Shown: in pieces, positions 17,689 to 25,767 of the stretch | Layout: each line of letters starts with the position of its first letter | Numbering within the stretch: position 1 is the first letter of the stretch | Origin: Microbispora hainanensis | GTDB lineage: Bacteria > Actinomycetota > Actinomycetes > Streptosporangiales > Streptosporangiaceae | Direction: 5' to 3' | DNA: 64,000 nt | Assembly (NCBI RefSeq): GCF_006874475.1 | Contig: NZ_VIRM01000051.1 | Coordinates: 1-64,000, forward strand | Position numbers and translations under genes: made by a program | Notes under the pieces: model-generated | Told to the model about the DNA's origin: nothing | The model's input: only the letters and a program-made list of their open reading frames with translations | Databases searched by the model: none

Positions 17689-17723
17689 CGGCCCCGCCCC
17701 CCTTGTGCGCGGGGGCGGGGCCG
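17689..17723. terminator. Terminator after the acyl-CoA dehydrogenase gene
   Basis: CGGCCCCGCCCCC pairs with GGGGGCGGGGCCG over a nine-base loop. It lies between convergent genes and can serve both. Confidence 0.75.
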
Positions 17724-17742
17724 TTCGGCGAGCCGGTCAGGC

Positions 17743-17901
17743 TCACACGTCGAGGCACCACATCCAGCCGTGGTCCGAGACGTAGCAGCGGTACCAGCCG
17801 TCGGGCTTCTGGGCGTGCGCCGGGGCGGACAGGACGCCGAACGTGGTGACCGCGACGGCGGTGGTGGCGAGCACGGCGGCGACGCGCTTGATCGACCTCA
17901 T
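17743..17901 (-). CDS. Small secreted peptide with two cysteines
   Basis: A 52-residue precursor, too short for most gene callers. A clear signal peptide MRSIKRVAAVLATTAVAVTT continues to a predicted cleavage after APAHA (residue 30). The mature peptide would be only 22 residues, aromatic-rich, with two Cys (WYRCYVSDHGWMWCLDV) that could form a disulfide. AGGAG lies seven bases upstream of the ATG at 17901, a strong ribosome site that supports this start over longer readings. No modification or export genes are adjacent. Function unknown; a signalling or antimicrobial peptide is conceivable. Confidence 0.65.
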   Translation of the reverse strand: MRSIKRVAAVLATTAVAVTTFGVLSAPAHAQKPDGWYRCYVSDHGWMWCLDV

Positions 17902-18027
17902 GGGTATCTCCTGACTCCTGTGCAAGGGATGTCTCTCTGACGCGTCTGAGTACACAGGACCCCACTTGTCGCGGTCTGGTGAGCCACTTGGAGACGGCTT
18001 GGCCGTCTTGGACGGGCGAAAAACCCT

Positions 18028-18057
18028 TTGTCCGGCGATACGGCGGCTTGTTACCGT
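18028..18057 (+). promoter_or_regulatory. Candidate promoter for the 48-residue basic peptide gene
   Basis: TTGTCC, an 18-base spacer and TACCGT, about 140 bases before the start codon at 18195. It lies between the two small divergent genes. Confidence 0.35.
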
Positions 18058-18194
18058 CGTCCGCATGTGGATTCTGTACGGCGACCGCTGATCAGCCCAG
18101 CTGATCCGCTCAGCTTTCCGGCCCTGTCCATCCGACGCGGCAGCTGAGTGACGGCACCTCGGTGCCGCGTTCCCGACGTACAAGGAGATCCCGT

Positions 18195-18341
18195 ATGCGT
18201 ACTCGCGCGTCCAGCAAAGGCGGCAAGCGGCAGAACCCGCGCACGCCGCAGCCCCAGCGTTCCTTCCCACCGCCGCGGCAGATCCCGGCCCCGCCCATGC
18301 GACCGGTGCGCCAGCCGCGGCGCCTGCCGAAAGGCCGCTGA
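18195..18341 (+). CDS. Very small Pro/Arg-rich protein
   Basis: A 48-residue protein with 12 Pro and 14 Arg or Lys, beginning MRTRASSKGGKRQNPRTPQP. It has no signal peptide or membrane segment. Support comes from a textbook ribosome site (AAGGAG, seven bases before the ATG), a promoter-like pair upstream, and a hairpin just after the stop. Such basic, disordered peptides could bind nucleic acid, or it could be a host-defence-like Pro/Arg peptide. No family recognised. Confidence 0.5.
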   Translation: MRTRASSKGGKRQNPRTPQPQRSFPPPRQIPAPPMRPVRQPRRLPKGR

Positions 18342-18345
18342 GTAA

Positions 18346-18398
18346 GCCGGCCCGGCAGAGGAAAGGGCACCCCGGAATCGATCCGGGGTGCCCTTTCG
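18346..18398. repeat. 53-bp direct repeat, copy 1 (contains a terminator hairpin)
   Basis: This segment recurs at 19134-19186 with one difference (G at 18375, A at 19163). Its core, 18361-18397, is a near-perfect hairpin with arms GAAAGGGCACCCCGGA and TCCGGGGTGCCCTTTC, which serves as a terminator between convergent genes. The two copies flank the Uma2 gene. Confidence 0.85.
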
Positions 18399-18447
18399 GT
18401 GTCCATGCCCTGCCGTCATGGCCTTCGCAGGGATGACAGACCCGAGC

Positions 18448-19047
18448 TCAGACCGAGAGGAGAACAGCCGGATCGATGGAGAGCTCGACTGGGACATCCG
18501 TCTTCAGCAGGTCCCCGGCGAAGACACGATCGACCTGCGGGTAGACATCATGACCTGGCATCAGCGCCCAGACCGTGACGTTCGGCTTGGGCTCCAGGTC
18601 CACCACCCAATATTGGGCGATCCCCGCTTTGGCGTATTCGCTGGGCTTCTCGTACCTGTCGGTGCGCTCGCTGGCGCTCTCCCGGGAGACGACCTCGACC
18701 ACGAGGAGCAGGTCGACTCCCTGATATGCCCGTTCGTCTCGCTCGACCGCGCGACGAGCGGCCCTGCCGTCGACGACCGCGACGTCGGGCACGCGTATCC
18801 CGGTCGACGTGAACACGTCGACCGGGCCGTTCACATAGAGATCGGCACCGGCGCGCGCGACCGCCGCATCCAGTCGGGTCCGCAGGTTCCGGACCGCGTG
18901 GTCATGACGAATGCTGGGCCAGGGGGACATGACGATCCATCCGTCGACGAGCTCGTACCGCGCGTCCCTGGGCATGCGATCCAGATCGGCGATCGTGTAC
19001 GGACCGTGGTGATAGGAGTGCTCTCTGTCATCGTAAGCGACGCTCAT
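18448..19047 (-). CDS. Uma2 family endonuclease-like protein
   Basis: A 199-residue protein of the Uma2 (DUF820) family, which has a PD-(D/E)XK nuclease fold and is abundant in cyanobacteria and actinobacteria with no settled role. Likely catalytic residues lie in STGIRVPDVAVVD (Asp) and LLLVVEVVSRES (Glu), followed by the family phrase KPSEYAKAGIAQYWVVDLEP. GAAGGAGG precedes the ATG at 19047. The gene lies between two 53-bp direct repeats, which suggests it arrived by, or caused, a local duplication. Confidence 0.85.
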   Translation of the reverse strand: MSVAYDDREHSYHHGPYTIADLDRMPRDARYELVDGWIVMSPWPSIRHDHAVRNLRTRLDAAVARAGADLYVNGPVDVFTSTGIRVPDVAVVDGRAARRAVERDERAYQGVDLLLVVEVVSRESASERTDRYEKPSEYAKAGIAQYWVVDLEPKPNVTVWALMPGHDVYPQVDRVFAGDLLKTDVPVELSIDPAVLLSV

Positions 19048-19133
19048 CCCGCCTCCTTCGCCCCGGATCCCACGAGCCACGACTCAGCGTAACCCAGCGG
19101 GCCCACGAGGACCGGGGCCCGGCACCGGACGTC

Positions 19134-19186
19134 GCCGGCCCGGCAGAGGAAAGGGCACCCCGAAATCGATCCGGGGTGCCCTTTCG
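19134..19186. repeat. 53-bp direct repeat, copy 2 (contains the thiolase terminator)
   Basis: 52 of 53 bases match 18346-18398. The hairpin core at 19149-19185 lies 11 bases downstream of the thiolase stop on the minus strand and is its terminator. Confidence 0.85.
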
Positions 19187-19195
19187 CGCGAACGG

Positions 19196-20341
19196 TCAGA
19201 GACGCTCGATGATCGTGACGTTGGCCTGGCCGCCGCCCTCGCACATCGTCTGCAGGCCGTAGCGCCCGCCGGTGCGCTCGAGCTCGTGCAGGAGCTTGGT
19301 CATGAGGATCGCGCCGGTGCCGCCCAGCGGGTGCCCCAGCGCGATGGCGCCGCCGTTGGGGTTGGTCCGGGCCGGGTCGGCCCCGATCTCCTTGAGCCAG
19401 GCCAGCGGCACCGGGGCGAACGCCTCGTTGATCTCGATGACGTCGATGTCCTCGATCGAGAGCCCCGCCTTGGCCAGCGCCTTGCGGGTGGCCGGGATCG
19501 GCGCCGTCAGCATGTAGATCGGGTCGTCGCCGGTCAGCGCGAGCGTGACGATCCGGGCGCGCGGGACCAGGCCGTGCTCGCGCACCGCCTGCTCCGAGGC
19601 GATGAGCAGCGCGCCCGAGCCGTCGGAGATCTGCGAGGAGGTGGCCGCGGTGATCCGGCCGCCCTCGCGGAGGGTCTTCAGCCCGGCCATCTTCTCCAGC
19701 GTGGTGTCGGGCCGCGGGCCCTCGTCGTCGATCACGCCGTTGATCGGGGCGATCTGGTCCTTGAAGTGTCCGTTGGCGATCGCCTTCGCGGCCCGCTGGT
19801 GGCTCTCGTAGGCGTAGCGCTCCAGCTCGTCGCGCTCCAGGCCCCACTTCTCGCACATCAGCTCCGCGCCGCGGAACTGGGAGATCTCCTGCTTGCCGTA
19901 CCGCTCGACCCACTTGTCGCCGAACGGGAACGGCATGCCCTTCTCCAGGGCCGCCGAGATGCTCGATCCCATCGGCACGATGGACATCGACTCGACGCCG
20001 GCCGCGACGACCAGGTCCTGCGTGCCCGACAGCACCCCCTGCGCGGCGAAGTGGATGGCCTGCTGCGACGAGCCGCACTGCCGGTCGATCGTGACCCCGG
20101 CCACGGTCTCCGGGAGGCCCGCGCTGAGCCACGCGTTGCGCGCGATGTCCATGGACTGCGGGCCGAACTGCATGACGCAGCCCATGATCACGTCATCTAC
20201 GGCGGCGGGGTCGACGCCGGTGCGCTCGACGAGCGCGGAGAGAGTGTGGGCGGCCAGGTCGACCGGGTGGACCGTGGAGAGCCCGCCCTTCTTCTTGCCG
20301 ACCGGCGTGCGAACCGCCCCGACGATGTACGCCTCTGCCAC
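19196..20341 (-). CDS. Acetyl-CoA C-acyltransferase (thiolase)
   Basis: A 381-residue thiolase that joins or cleaves acyl-CoA in fatty acid metabolism. The nucleophile is Cys89 in TIDRQCGSSQQAI, and the remaining active-site residues lie in NPNGGAIALGHPLGGTGA (His) and MCEGGGQANV (Cys). The sequence MCEGGGQANV is of the degradative FadA type. The GTG start at 20341 has GGAGG upstream. An inverted repeat at 20358-20376 lies in the promoter, and the gene ends at the hairpin in the 53-bp repeat. Confidence 0.95.
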   Translation of the reverse strand: MAEAYIVGAVRTPVGKKKGGLSTVHPVDLAAHTLSALVERTGVDPAAVDDVIMGCVMQFGPQSMDIARNAWLSAGLPETVAGVTIDRQCGSSQQAIHFAAQGVLSGTQDLVVAAGVESMSIVPMGSSISAALEKGMPFPFGDKWVERYGKQEISQFRGAELMCEKWGLERDELERYAYESHQRAAKAIANGHFKDQIAPINGVIDDEGPRPDTTLEKMAGLKTLREGGRITAATSSQISDGSGALLIASEQAVREHGLVPRARIVTLALTGDDPIYMLTAPIPATRKALAKAGLSIEDIDVIEINEAFAPVPLAWLKEIGADPARTNPNGGAIALGHPLGGTGAILMTKLLHELERTGGRYGLQTMCEGGGQANVTIIERL

Positions 20342-20357
20342 AGTGCCTCCATAAGAA

Positions 20358-20376
20358 ACCGAGCAATGTTCGGTTA
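20358..20376 (-). promoter_or_regulatory. Inverted repeat upstream of thiolase (candidate TetR-type operator)
   Basis: AACCGA-GCAATGT-TCGGTT, a dyad with perfect 6-bp arms, lies 17 bases before the thiolase GTG. Dyads of this kind (ACCGA...TCGGT) occur at TetR-regulated beta-oxidation genes; the regulator is not in the window. Confidence 0.5.
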
Positions 20377-20428
20377 GTGAGAGGTTACATCAGAACTTTC
20401 GTCGGGGGAGGCGGGGAAACGGACATAT

Positions 20429-21466
20429 TCAGGCATAACCTCCCGGGAGCGCGTCGGCAGGCTCGGCAAGCTGGAAGCCCCGGCTGTCGGCCGCGATCCC
20501 CCGGAGCTCGTTGGCGAGCGTCACCGCGACGGCCGCCCGGACGAGCAGCGCCTCCCGCGCCTCGTCGGCGTCCTCCGCGTCGTTCCCGCTCGGCGCCTCT
20601 TCCGCGTCGGAGCCGGAGTCCGTTCCGGAGGTGGCGTCCGTACCCGAGCCGGAGTCCGTTTCAGAGGTGGCGTCCGCGTCCGGGCCGGAGTTCGTGTCGG
20701 CGTGGCCGTCCAGCGGGGCCGCGTCCGCGCTCGGCGCGCCTTCCGTCGTACCGCCGGCCGCTTCTCCGGAGACGGCGCCGGCCGCGCCCTCGTCTCCGGT
20801 CTCCTCCGTACGTGCGATCGGGGAGACCCGGACGATCGCGATCTCCGTGAGGTACGGCCAGCGGGTCTGGGCGGCGGGCGGCAGACGATGCCCCTCCTCG
20901 ATCGTGACCAGCACGTCGGCGCCCGCGTAGACGTCCGCCACTCTGCCACGGCGAACGGGGACGTGGACGACGCCCTCGATCAGCTCGCCCTCCGGCCACC
21001 TCTCGGCGTCCACCGCCTCGGCGTGCCGTAGGGCCTCGGCCAGGATCGGCAGGATCTCCTCGGGCTCCGGCACGGCAGGCAGGTAGACCAGCGGGTCTCC
21101 GGTCTCCTCGGCGGGATCGAGCGGATCGCCCTGGCAGAGCAACCAGCCGCCCAGGCGGTAGGCGATGCCCTCGGCAAGACTCTTGTCGAAGAAGTCCACC
21201 GGCAGCGGGCCCTCGGCCGCGATCCGGCACGCCCAAAGTGTGTCCTCGTCGGGCACGCCGAGTTTGGCGAGGACGTCACCGGTCAGTTCGACGGGCGCCT
21301 CGATGCGCGACCCACCCGCGAGGATGTCGTCGCCGTCGGTTCTCGCCTCGGGATCGGCGAGTTGCGCGACCGCCAGCAGTGTCTTCGGATCCGGCCGGGC
21401 AGGCAGCAGCGCCGTGGGCCCCGTGCGCAGCCGACCGGGCAGCAGGAGTTTCGAGAACCAGCCCAC
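20429..21466 (-). CDS. Hypothetical protein with Asp/Thr/Ser-rich acidic insert
   Basis: A 345-residue protein that I do not recognise. Residues 1-215 look folded (FFDKSLAEGIAYRLGGWLLC, DVLVTIEEGHRLPPAAQTRW). Residues about 220-300 are an acidic low-complexity stretch with repeated SETDSGSGTDATSGTDSGSD phrases, and the last 45 residues are again helical (EALLVRAAVAVTLANELRGI). No signal peptide or membrane segment is seen, so it should be cytoplasmic. The GTG at 21466 has GAGGAGGG upstream. It lies 81 bases after the first sortase gene and may share its transcript. Confidence 0.75.
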   Translation of the reverse strand: MGWFSKLLLPGRLRTGPTALLPARPDPKTLLAVAQLADPEARTDGDDILAGGSRIEAPVELTGDVLAKLGVPDEDTLWACRIAAEGPLPVDFFDKSLAEGIAYRLGGWLLCQGDPLDPAEETGDPLVYLPAVPEPEEILPILAEALRHAEAVDAERWPEGELIEGVVHVPVRRGRVADVYAGADVLVTIEEGHRLPPAAQTRWPYLTEIAIVRVSPIARTEETGDEGAAGAVSGEAAGGTTEGAPSADAAPLDGHADTNSGPDADATSETDSGSGTDATSGTDSGSDAEEAPSGNDAEDADEAREALLVRAAVAVTLANELRGIAADSRGFQLAEPADALPGGYA

Positions 21467-21547
21467 AGGCCCTCCTCATGATCGGGTCGAAGAGACCATA
21501 GCCCCGACGGCCGCCCGCCACGAGCCCTTCCCGCGAGGTGCCCGAGA

Positions 21548-22459
21548 TCAGGACGTCGACTTCGCGAGCCGCGAACCCGTCATCAGGGCATAGACGATGA
21601 CGTTGTCGACATAGTGGCCAGTCGTGTGGTTGTAGGTGCCGCCACAGGTGATCAGCCTGAGCTCGGCGTTGTCGGCGTGGCCGTACACCCGGTTGGTGGG
21701 AAACGTTTGTTTGTCCGCCTGTTCGATCCCGCCCACCGTGAAGACGGCCACGGTGCCGTCGAGACGGACGACCTCGATCTTGTCGCCGTACTCCAGCTCG
21801 TGCAGGCGGCTGAAGACGGCGCCGCGCGTGGTGGTGTCCTTGTGGCCGAGCATGACGGCAGGGCCGGCCTCCCCCGCCGTCGGGCCGCCGCGATACCAGC
21901 CGACCAGGTTCGCGTTGCTGATCGGGGGCGTCTGGATCGCGCCGGAACGGTCGAGGCCGACCGACTTGATCGGCGCGTTGACGCCGATCTTGGGGATGAT
22001 CAGGCGCTTGGGCGTGGACGGCTGCATCGCGGGCGCGGCCGGGATCTTCGGGAGCGGCGGCGGCGCGGTGGCGACCGCCTGCGTCAGCGGCTGCCCGGCT
22101 CCGCCCGGCCCCACGGAGGGGGCGAGCCCGTCCTGCGGCGCCGCGAGCTTCAGCGTCGAACGCTCCGACGCGGCGTACTCGTCCGGATTGTTCACCATGA
22201 TCACTACGCCCACGATCATGATGACCAGGCCCACGATGGCCGCCGTGATCAGCAAGCGCCGGACGGCCTCCGCGCCGCTGCCGGGAGGCTTCTCCTCTGG
22301 CGGCGGAGGCGACGGCTGTACGGGCTGCATCTGGGGCATCATCACCGGTTGGAAGACCGGCTGGCCGTAAACCGGCTGTGGGTAGCCCTGCCCGCCCGGC
22401 CCGAGAGGCACGCCGTACGGCTGGCCCGGCGGGTACTGTCCAGGTGGCGGGGTGGTCAT
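21548..22459 (-). CDS. Class F sortase
   Basis: A 303-residue sortase with a cytoplasmic Pro/Gln/Gly-rich N-terminus, a membrane anchor (69-89), a stalk and an extracellular catalytic domain (about 150-300). Catalytic His206 lies in AVMLGHKDTTTRGAVF and Cys272 in LRLITCGGTYNH. Class F sortases of actinobacteria cleave C-terminal sorting signals and attach proteins to the cell wall. The first Arg after the Cys is near the C-terminus (SRLAK), so the usual third catalytic residue is not where expected. The gene starts 10 bases after the stop of a surface-protein gene, its probable substrate. Confidence 0.92.
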   Translation of the reverse strand: MTTPPPGQYPPGQPYGVPLGPGGQGYPQPVYGQPVFQPVMMPQMQPVQPSPPPPEEKPPGSGAEAVRRLLITAAIVGLVIMIVGVVIMVNNPDEYAASERSTLKLAAPQDGLAPSVGPGGAGQPLTQAVATAPPPLPKIPAAPAMQPSTPKRLIIPKIGVNAPIKSVGLDRSGAIQTPPISNANLVGWYRGGPTAGEAGPAVMLGHKDTTTRGAVFSRLHELEYGDKIEVVRLDGTVAVFTVGGIEQADKQTFPTNRVYGHADNAELRLITCGGTYNHTTGHYVDNVIVYALMTGSRLAKSTS

Positions 22460-22469
22460 GGCTCGCGTC

Positions 22470-23393
22470 CTACTGCCTCACCGGACGTCGCCGGGCCCGG
22501 AGCACGAGCCCGCCCGCGCCCGCCGCCAGCATGAGCGCGGTGCCGCTGAGGACGAAGAGCCGCGCGTCGGGGCCGGCGTCGCCTCCACCGCCGGTGGCCG
22601 CGCCGCCCCCGGGCGTGTTCTCGATCTGGGCGGACTTCGACTTCTTGGTCTTGACCGGCGTGGGCGACGCGAAGACCGTCTCGTACACCGTCCTGGTGTT
22701 ACGGGGCGTGGGCGAGGCGCTCGCGGAGGGGCTCGCGCTGGCACTGGCACTCGCGCTCGGGGACGCCGAGGGGCTCGCCACCGCGATCGTCGCGACGGCG
22801 GGCGCCGTGTTGGCGCCCGTGCTGGCGACCACGCAGTTGTAGAGCGCGGTGGGCGTCGTGGTGGTCGTGCCCGTGCCGGCGGGCGCGATCATACTGATCT
22901 TGAAGTCCTTCGCCGTCAGCACGACGGAGGTGGCCCCGCTTTGCGGTGTGACGGTCATCGTGGCCGTGGGAAGCGGCGGCATCGACCCCTGAGCCGCGAC
23001 GGCGGAGGTCAACGCTGCGCCGGTCGGCGAGGGCGTGGACACGCCCGCGGTCATGCCGGCCGGCAGCGCCGACGCCGACACGCTGGGCTGCAGCTCGATC
23101 TTCGCGCCGCTCGCGATCTCCACCGGCGCGGGGAACGCCGACGTGGTGACGGGCTGGACGCTCAGGGTCGCGGTGTACTGGGTGCCGGACACCGCCGTTG
23201 TGCTGGCGGTGAGCGTCACCGTGAAATCGTGCGTCACCGCAGCGCCACCCACGTTCGGAGTGCAGCTGTACGTCACGGTCTTCGTTTCGGCGTGCGCGCC
23301 GAGCGCGCTCAGGCCCAGGAGAAGGCCCGCGCTGACCACTCCGGCCGCGGCGGCCCTTCCGGCGACACGGCCCCGCGCCTTTGACTTCAGCAC
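22470..23393 (-). CDS. Secreted surface protein with C-terminal GGAxTG sorting-type signal
   Basis: A 307-residue protein: signal peptide (ending ALGAHA, about residue 36), a beta-rich domain beginning ETKTVTYSCTPNVGGAAVTH, a stalk of SPSASPSASASASASPSAS repeats, then GGAATGGGGDAGPDAR (from residue 263), a membrane segment and an RARRR tail. The end has the layout of a sortase signal, but with GGAATG in place of LPxTG. Two Cys (SCTP and YNC) may form a disulfide. The GTG at 23393 follows GGAGAG. It is paralogous to the gene at 23561-24826 and is followed after 10 bases by a sortase gene. Confidence 0.82.
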   Translation of the reverse strand: MLKSKARGRVAGRAAAAGVVSAGLLLGLSALGAHAETKTVTYSCTPNVGGAAVTHDFTVTLTASTTAVSGTQYTATLSVQPVTTSAFPAPVEIASGAKIELQPSVSASALPAGMTAGVSTPSPTGAALTSAVAAQGSMPPLPTATMTVTPQSGATSVVLTAKDFKISMIAPAGTGTTTTTPTALYNCVVASTGANTAPAVATIAVASPSASPSASASASASPSASASPTPRNTRTVYETVFASPTPVKTKKSKSAQIENTPGGGAATGGGGDAGPDARLFVLSGTALMLAAGAGGLVLRARRRPVRQ

Positions 23394-23560
23394 TGACGTC
23401 TCTCCACTTCGATGCTCGCAGTCAACAGGCGTACCAGCATTCCAGCGTACGGTCACAGTCAGGTAGAGATCTTACGGACAAATACCCCAAGACCGCCTCC
23501 TATTGCTCAAACATTCTCCCGTTCTCGGCATGTCCGCGTCAGCCGGACGCTAGCCGGACG

Positions 23561-24826
23561 CTAATGCCTGCCGTACGAGCCGGGGTTGAGGCCGAACCGC
23601 CGCAGCAGCAGCCCTCCGGCCGCCGCGGCGGCCATCAGCGCCAGGCCGGTGAGCACGACGAGGCGGGCGTCCGGGCCCGCGTCGCCCCCGCCCCCGGTCT
23701 GCGCGCCGCCGAGCGGGGTCGTCTTGATCTGCTTGGTCGCCGTGCGGGAGGCCGTCGCGGTCGCCGTGACCGTGGTGGTCGTCGTGGTCCTCGGGCTCGG
23801 GGTCGGGCTCGTCGATGCCGCCGCGCTGGGGCTGGGCGAGGCGCTCGCGTCGTCGTCGGTGTCGGACGGGCTCGGCGAAGCCGAGGGAGACGGCGAGGCG
23901 GACGAGGAGGAGGCGACGGCGAACGCGAGCGACGCCCTGCTCGCGGACGCCGGCAGCGTGCACGTGTAGAGCGCCTCGCCCTCGCCTGTGGTGTCCCCCG
24001 CGGCGCGCAGCTTCAGCGTGAAGTTTCCGGCCGCGACCCCGACCGTGCCCGTCGCCGTCGGCGTCAGCGTGACGAGCAGTTGGGGGATCGGCGTCAGCGT
24101 TGCCGACGGCGAGAGTGACGACGCGAGCACCGTGGAGGCGGACGGGCTCAGCGTGATCGCCGCAGGACTCTCCTCCTGCGTGCCGTTCTCCGTGTCGGTG
24201 CCGTTCTCCGGTTCAGCACTGGCGGAGGGTGACGGGCTCGGGGATGCCTCCGTCGCCGACTCGTTGCCGTCAGGAGAAGGCGATACCGACGCGGAAGGCG
24301 ATGCGGACGCGGAAGGCGATGCGGACGGAGAGACTGACGGAGAGACGGAGGGGGAGGGCGACGGGCTCGGCGTCGGGGTGGCACTGGGACTGGCACTGGG
24401 ACTGGCACTGGGACTGGGGCTGGGGCTGGGGCTGGGGCTCGGCGACGCGTCCGCGGGCTCGCTCACGACGGGAGCGCCGGTCACCTCCACCACACCCTCG
24501 GCGATCATTACGTCGTTCGCCGCGACGCCCGTCGCCGGCGCCACCATCGCGCTCTGGCCGTCGGACGGCGTCGCGGGAGCGATCTGCCAGGTCACGGTCG
24601 CCGCGCTGCTCACCACCGGGTCGGCGGGCCCGACCAGGGTCACGTTCACCGGGTAGGTCGCGGCGGCGGCGCTGCCGGCCGGAGTGCAGGAATACAGCAC
24701 GGTCGTGTTCTCGGTCTCGGCGAGCACCGGCCACGTCATCAGGGCCAGCGCGGCCGCCGCTCCCGCCGCCGATCGGGCCGCGATGCGACGCCGGGCACTC
24801 CTGCGCCGGGCACTGGGGTCGGGCAC
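23561..24826 (-). CDS. Secreted surface protein with long Ser/Pro stalk and GGAxTG sorting-type signal
   Basis: A 421-residue protein: signal peptide (to about VLAE, residue 36), a domain starting NTTVLYSCTPAGSAAAATYP, a Ser/Pro/Ala stalk of about 80 residues, a second domain (ITLSPSASTVLASSLSPSAT to ALYTCTLPAS), another stalk, then GGAQTGGGGDAGPDAR (from 373), a membrane segment and LLRRFG. The TGGGGDAGPDAR block is identical to that of the neighbour at 22470-23393. GTG at 24826 follows AGGAGAG. It may be a substrate of either sortase in this locus. Ligand unknown. Confidence 0.82.
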   Translation of the reverse strand: MPDPSARRRSARRRIAARSAAGAAAALALMTWPVLAETENTTVLYSCTPAGSAAAATYPVNVTLVGPADPVVSSAATVTWQIAPATPSDGQSAMVAPATGVAANDVMIAEGVVEVTGAPVVSEPADASPSPSPSPSPSPSASPSASPSATPTPSPSPSPSVSPSVSPSASPSASASPSASVSPSPDGNESATEASPSPSPSASAEPENGTDTENGTQEESPAAITLSPSASTVLASSLSPSATLTPIPQLLVTLTPTATGTVGVAAGNFTLKLRAAGDTTGEGEALYTCTLPASASRASLAFAVASSSSASPSPSASPSPSDTDDDASASPSPSAAASTSPTPSPRTTTTTTVTATATASRTATKQIKTTPLGGAQTGGGGDAGPDARLVVLTGLALMAAAAAGGLLLRRFGLNPGSYGRH

Positions 24827-24975
24827 GACGTCTCTCCTGCCACCACAGTCACGTACACGTGGCGAACAGTCTCCCAGGAGTTGACCATCGACATAACCGG
24901 CGGGCGGCCTATGTCAGGAAATTCCCAGGGAACCTTCATCGTCCCGCAACAGTAGGGAGGGTGGAGGTGTTGACC

Positions 24976-25755
24976 ATGAGACGACTGCTCGTGGCCCTCG
25001 CGGCGATGGCGGTGATCCTCGCGCCGTCCCTGCCCGCGCACGCGCGGGCCGGCTTCTGGGCCGTGACCGAGCTCGACCCGCTTCCCGCCACGGTGCGGCC
25101 CGATGTCTCCTACACGGTGGGCTTCTGGGTCCTTCAGCACGGCACCCATCCGTACGACGGCCCCGGCGACCTCGAACCGATCGCCCTGCGCCTGATCGGA
25201 AAGGACGGCACGACCCTGACGTTCGACGGGACGCCGTTGCCGGAACCCGCGCACTACGCCACGTCCATCACCGTGCCGGCCGGACGGTGGCGGGTCGAAG
25301 GTGTGCAGGGCATGTTCGCGACGTACGAGATCGGCACGCTCACGGTGCCGGGCGGGCTGAAGACGGCTCCGCCGCCGTTCCCGGTGCCCGTCGGCATCGT
25401 GATCAAGGATTATTGGGGGCCGGTGAAACCACCCGGGTTCCCCTGGAAGGCGACGAACGTCGTTCCCAACCGCCTGCCGACGGCGACGTCCGCGGCGTCC
25501 GCGCAGCCGGCCGGTGTATCCCAGTCGGCCCCCGCCCCCCAGGTGGTCCGGGCCGCCCCGCCGACGCGGCTGGCCGCGGCCGGCGGCGACTCCTCGCCGT
25601 GGCGTCAGCCGTACGCGCTGGTGGCCGTCGCGGTGGCGGCGGTGGCGGGCACGCTGCTGGTCCAGCGCGCTGCCCGGACGGTCGTACGGCGAAGGCCGCA
25701 CGATCCGCCCGAGCGCGAGGAGCGGGAGGGCGAAGAGGTGATCAGCATGGGCTGA
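24976..25755 (+). CDS. Membrane-anchored extracellular protein, possibly YtkA/CopC-like
   Basis: A 259-residue protein: signal peptide (MRRLLVALAAMAVILAPSLP, cleavage near AHA), an extracellular beta-sandwich-like domain (VSYTVGFWVLQHGTHPYDGP ... HYATSITVPAGRWRVEGVQG), a Pro/Ala linker, one membrane segment (about 210-230) and a charged cytoplasmic tail. The His-containing domain resembles YtkA/CopC-like folds, but only by general pattern. In-frame GTG codons at 24961 and 24967 are alternative starts; the ATG has GGAGG upstream. It points opposite to the flanking sortase genes and ends 12 bases from the second sortase. Confidence 0.75.
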   Translation: MRRLLVALAAMAVILAPSLPAHARAGFWAVTELDPLPATVRPDVSYTVGFWVLQHGTHPYDGPGDLEPIALRLIGKDGTTLTFDGTPLPEPAHYATSITVPAGRWRVEGVQGMFATYEIGTLTVPGGLKTAPPPFPVPVGIVIKDYWGPVKPPGFPWKATNVVPNRLPTATSAASAQPAGVSQSAPAPQVVRAAPPTRLAAAGGDSSPWRQPYALVAVAVAAVAGTLLVQRAARTVVRRRPHDPPEREEREGEEVISMG

Positions 25756-25767
25756 TCACCCCTGTGA

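Noticed and set aside
23780-24440. CRISPR-like or regulatory repeats on the plus strand
   Set aside because: They are codon-level repeats that encode the Ser/Pro/Ala stalk of a surface protein.
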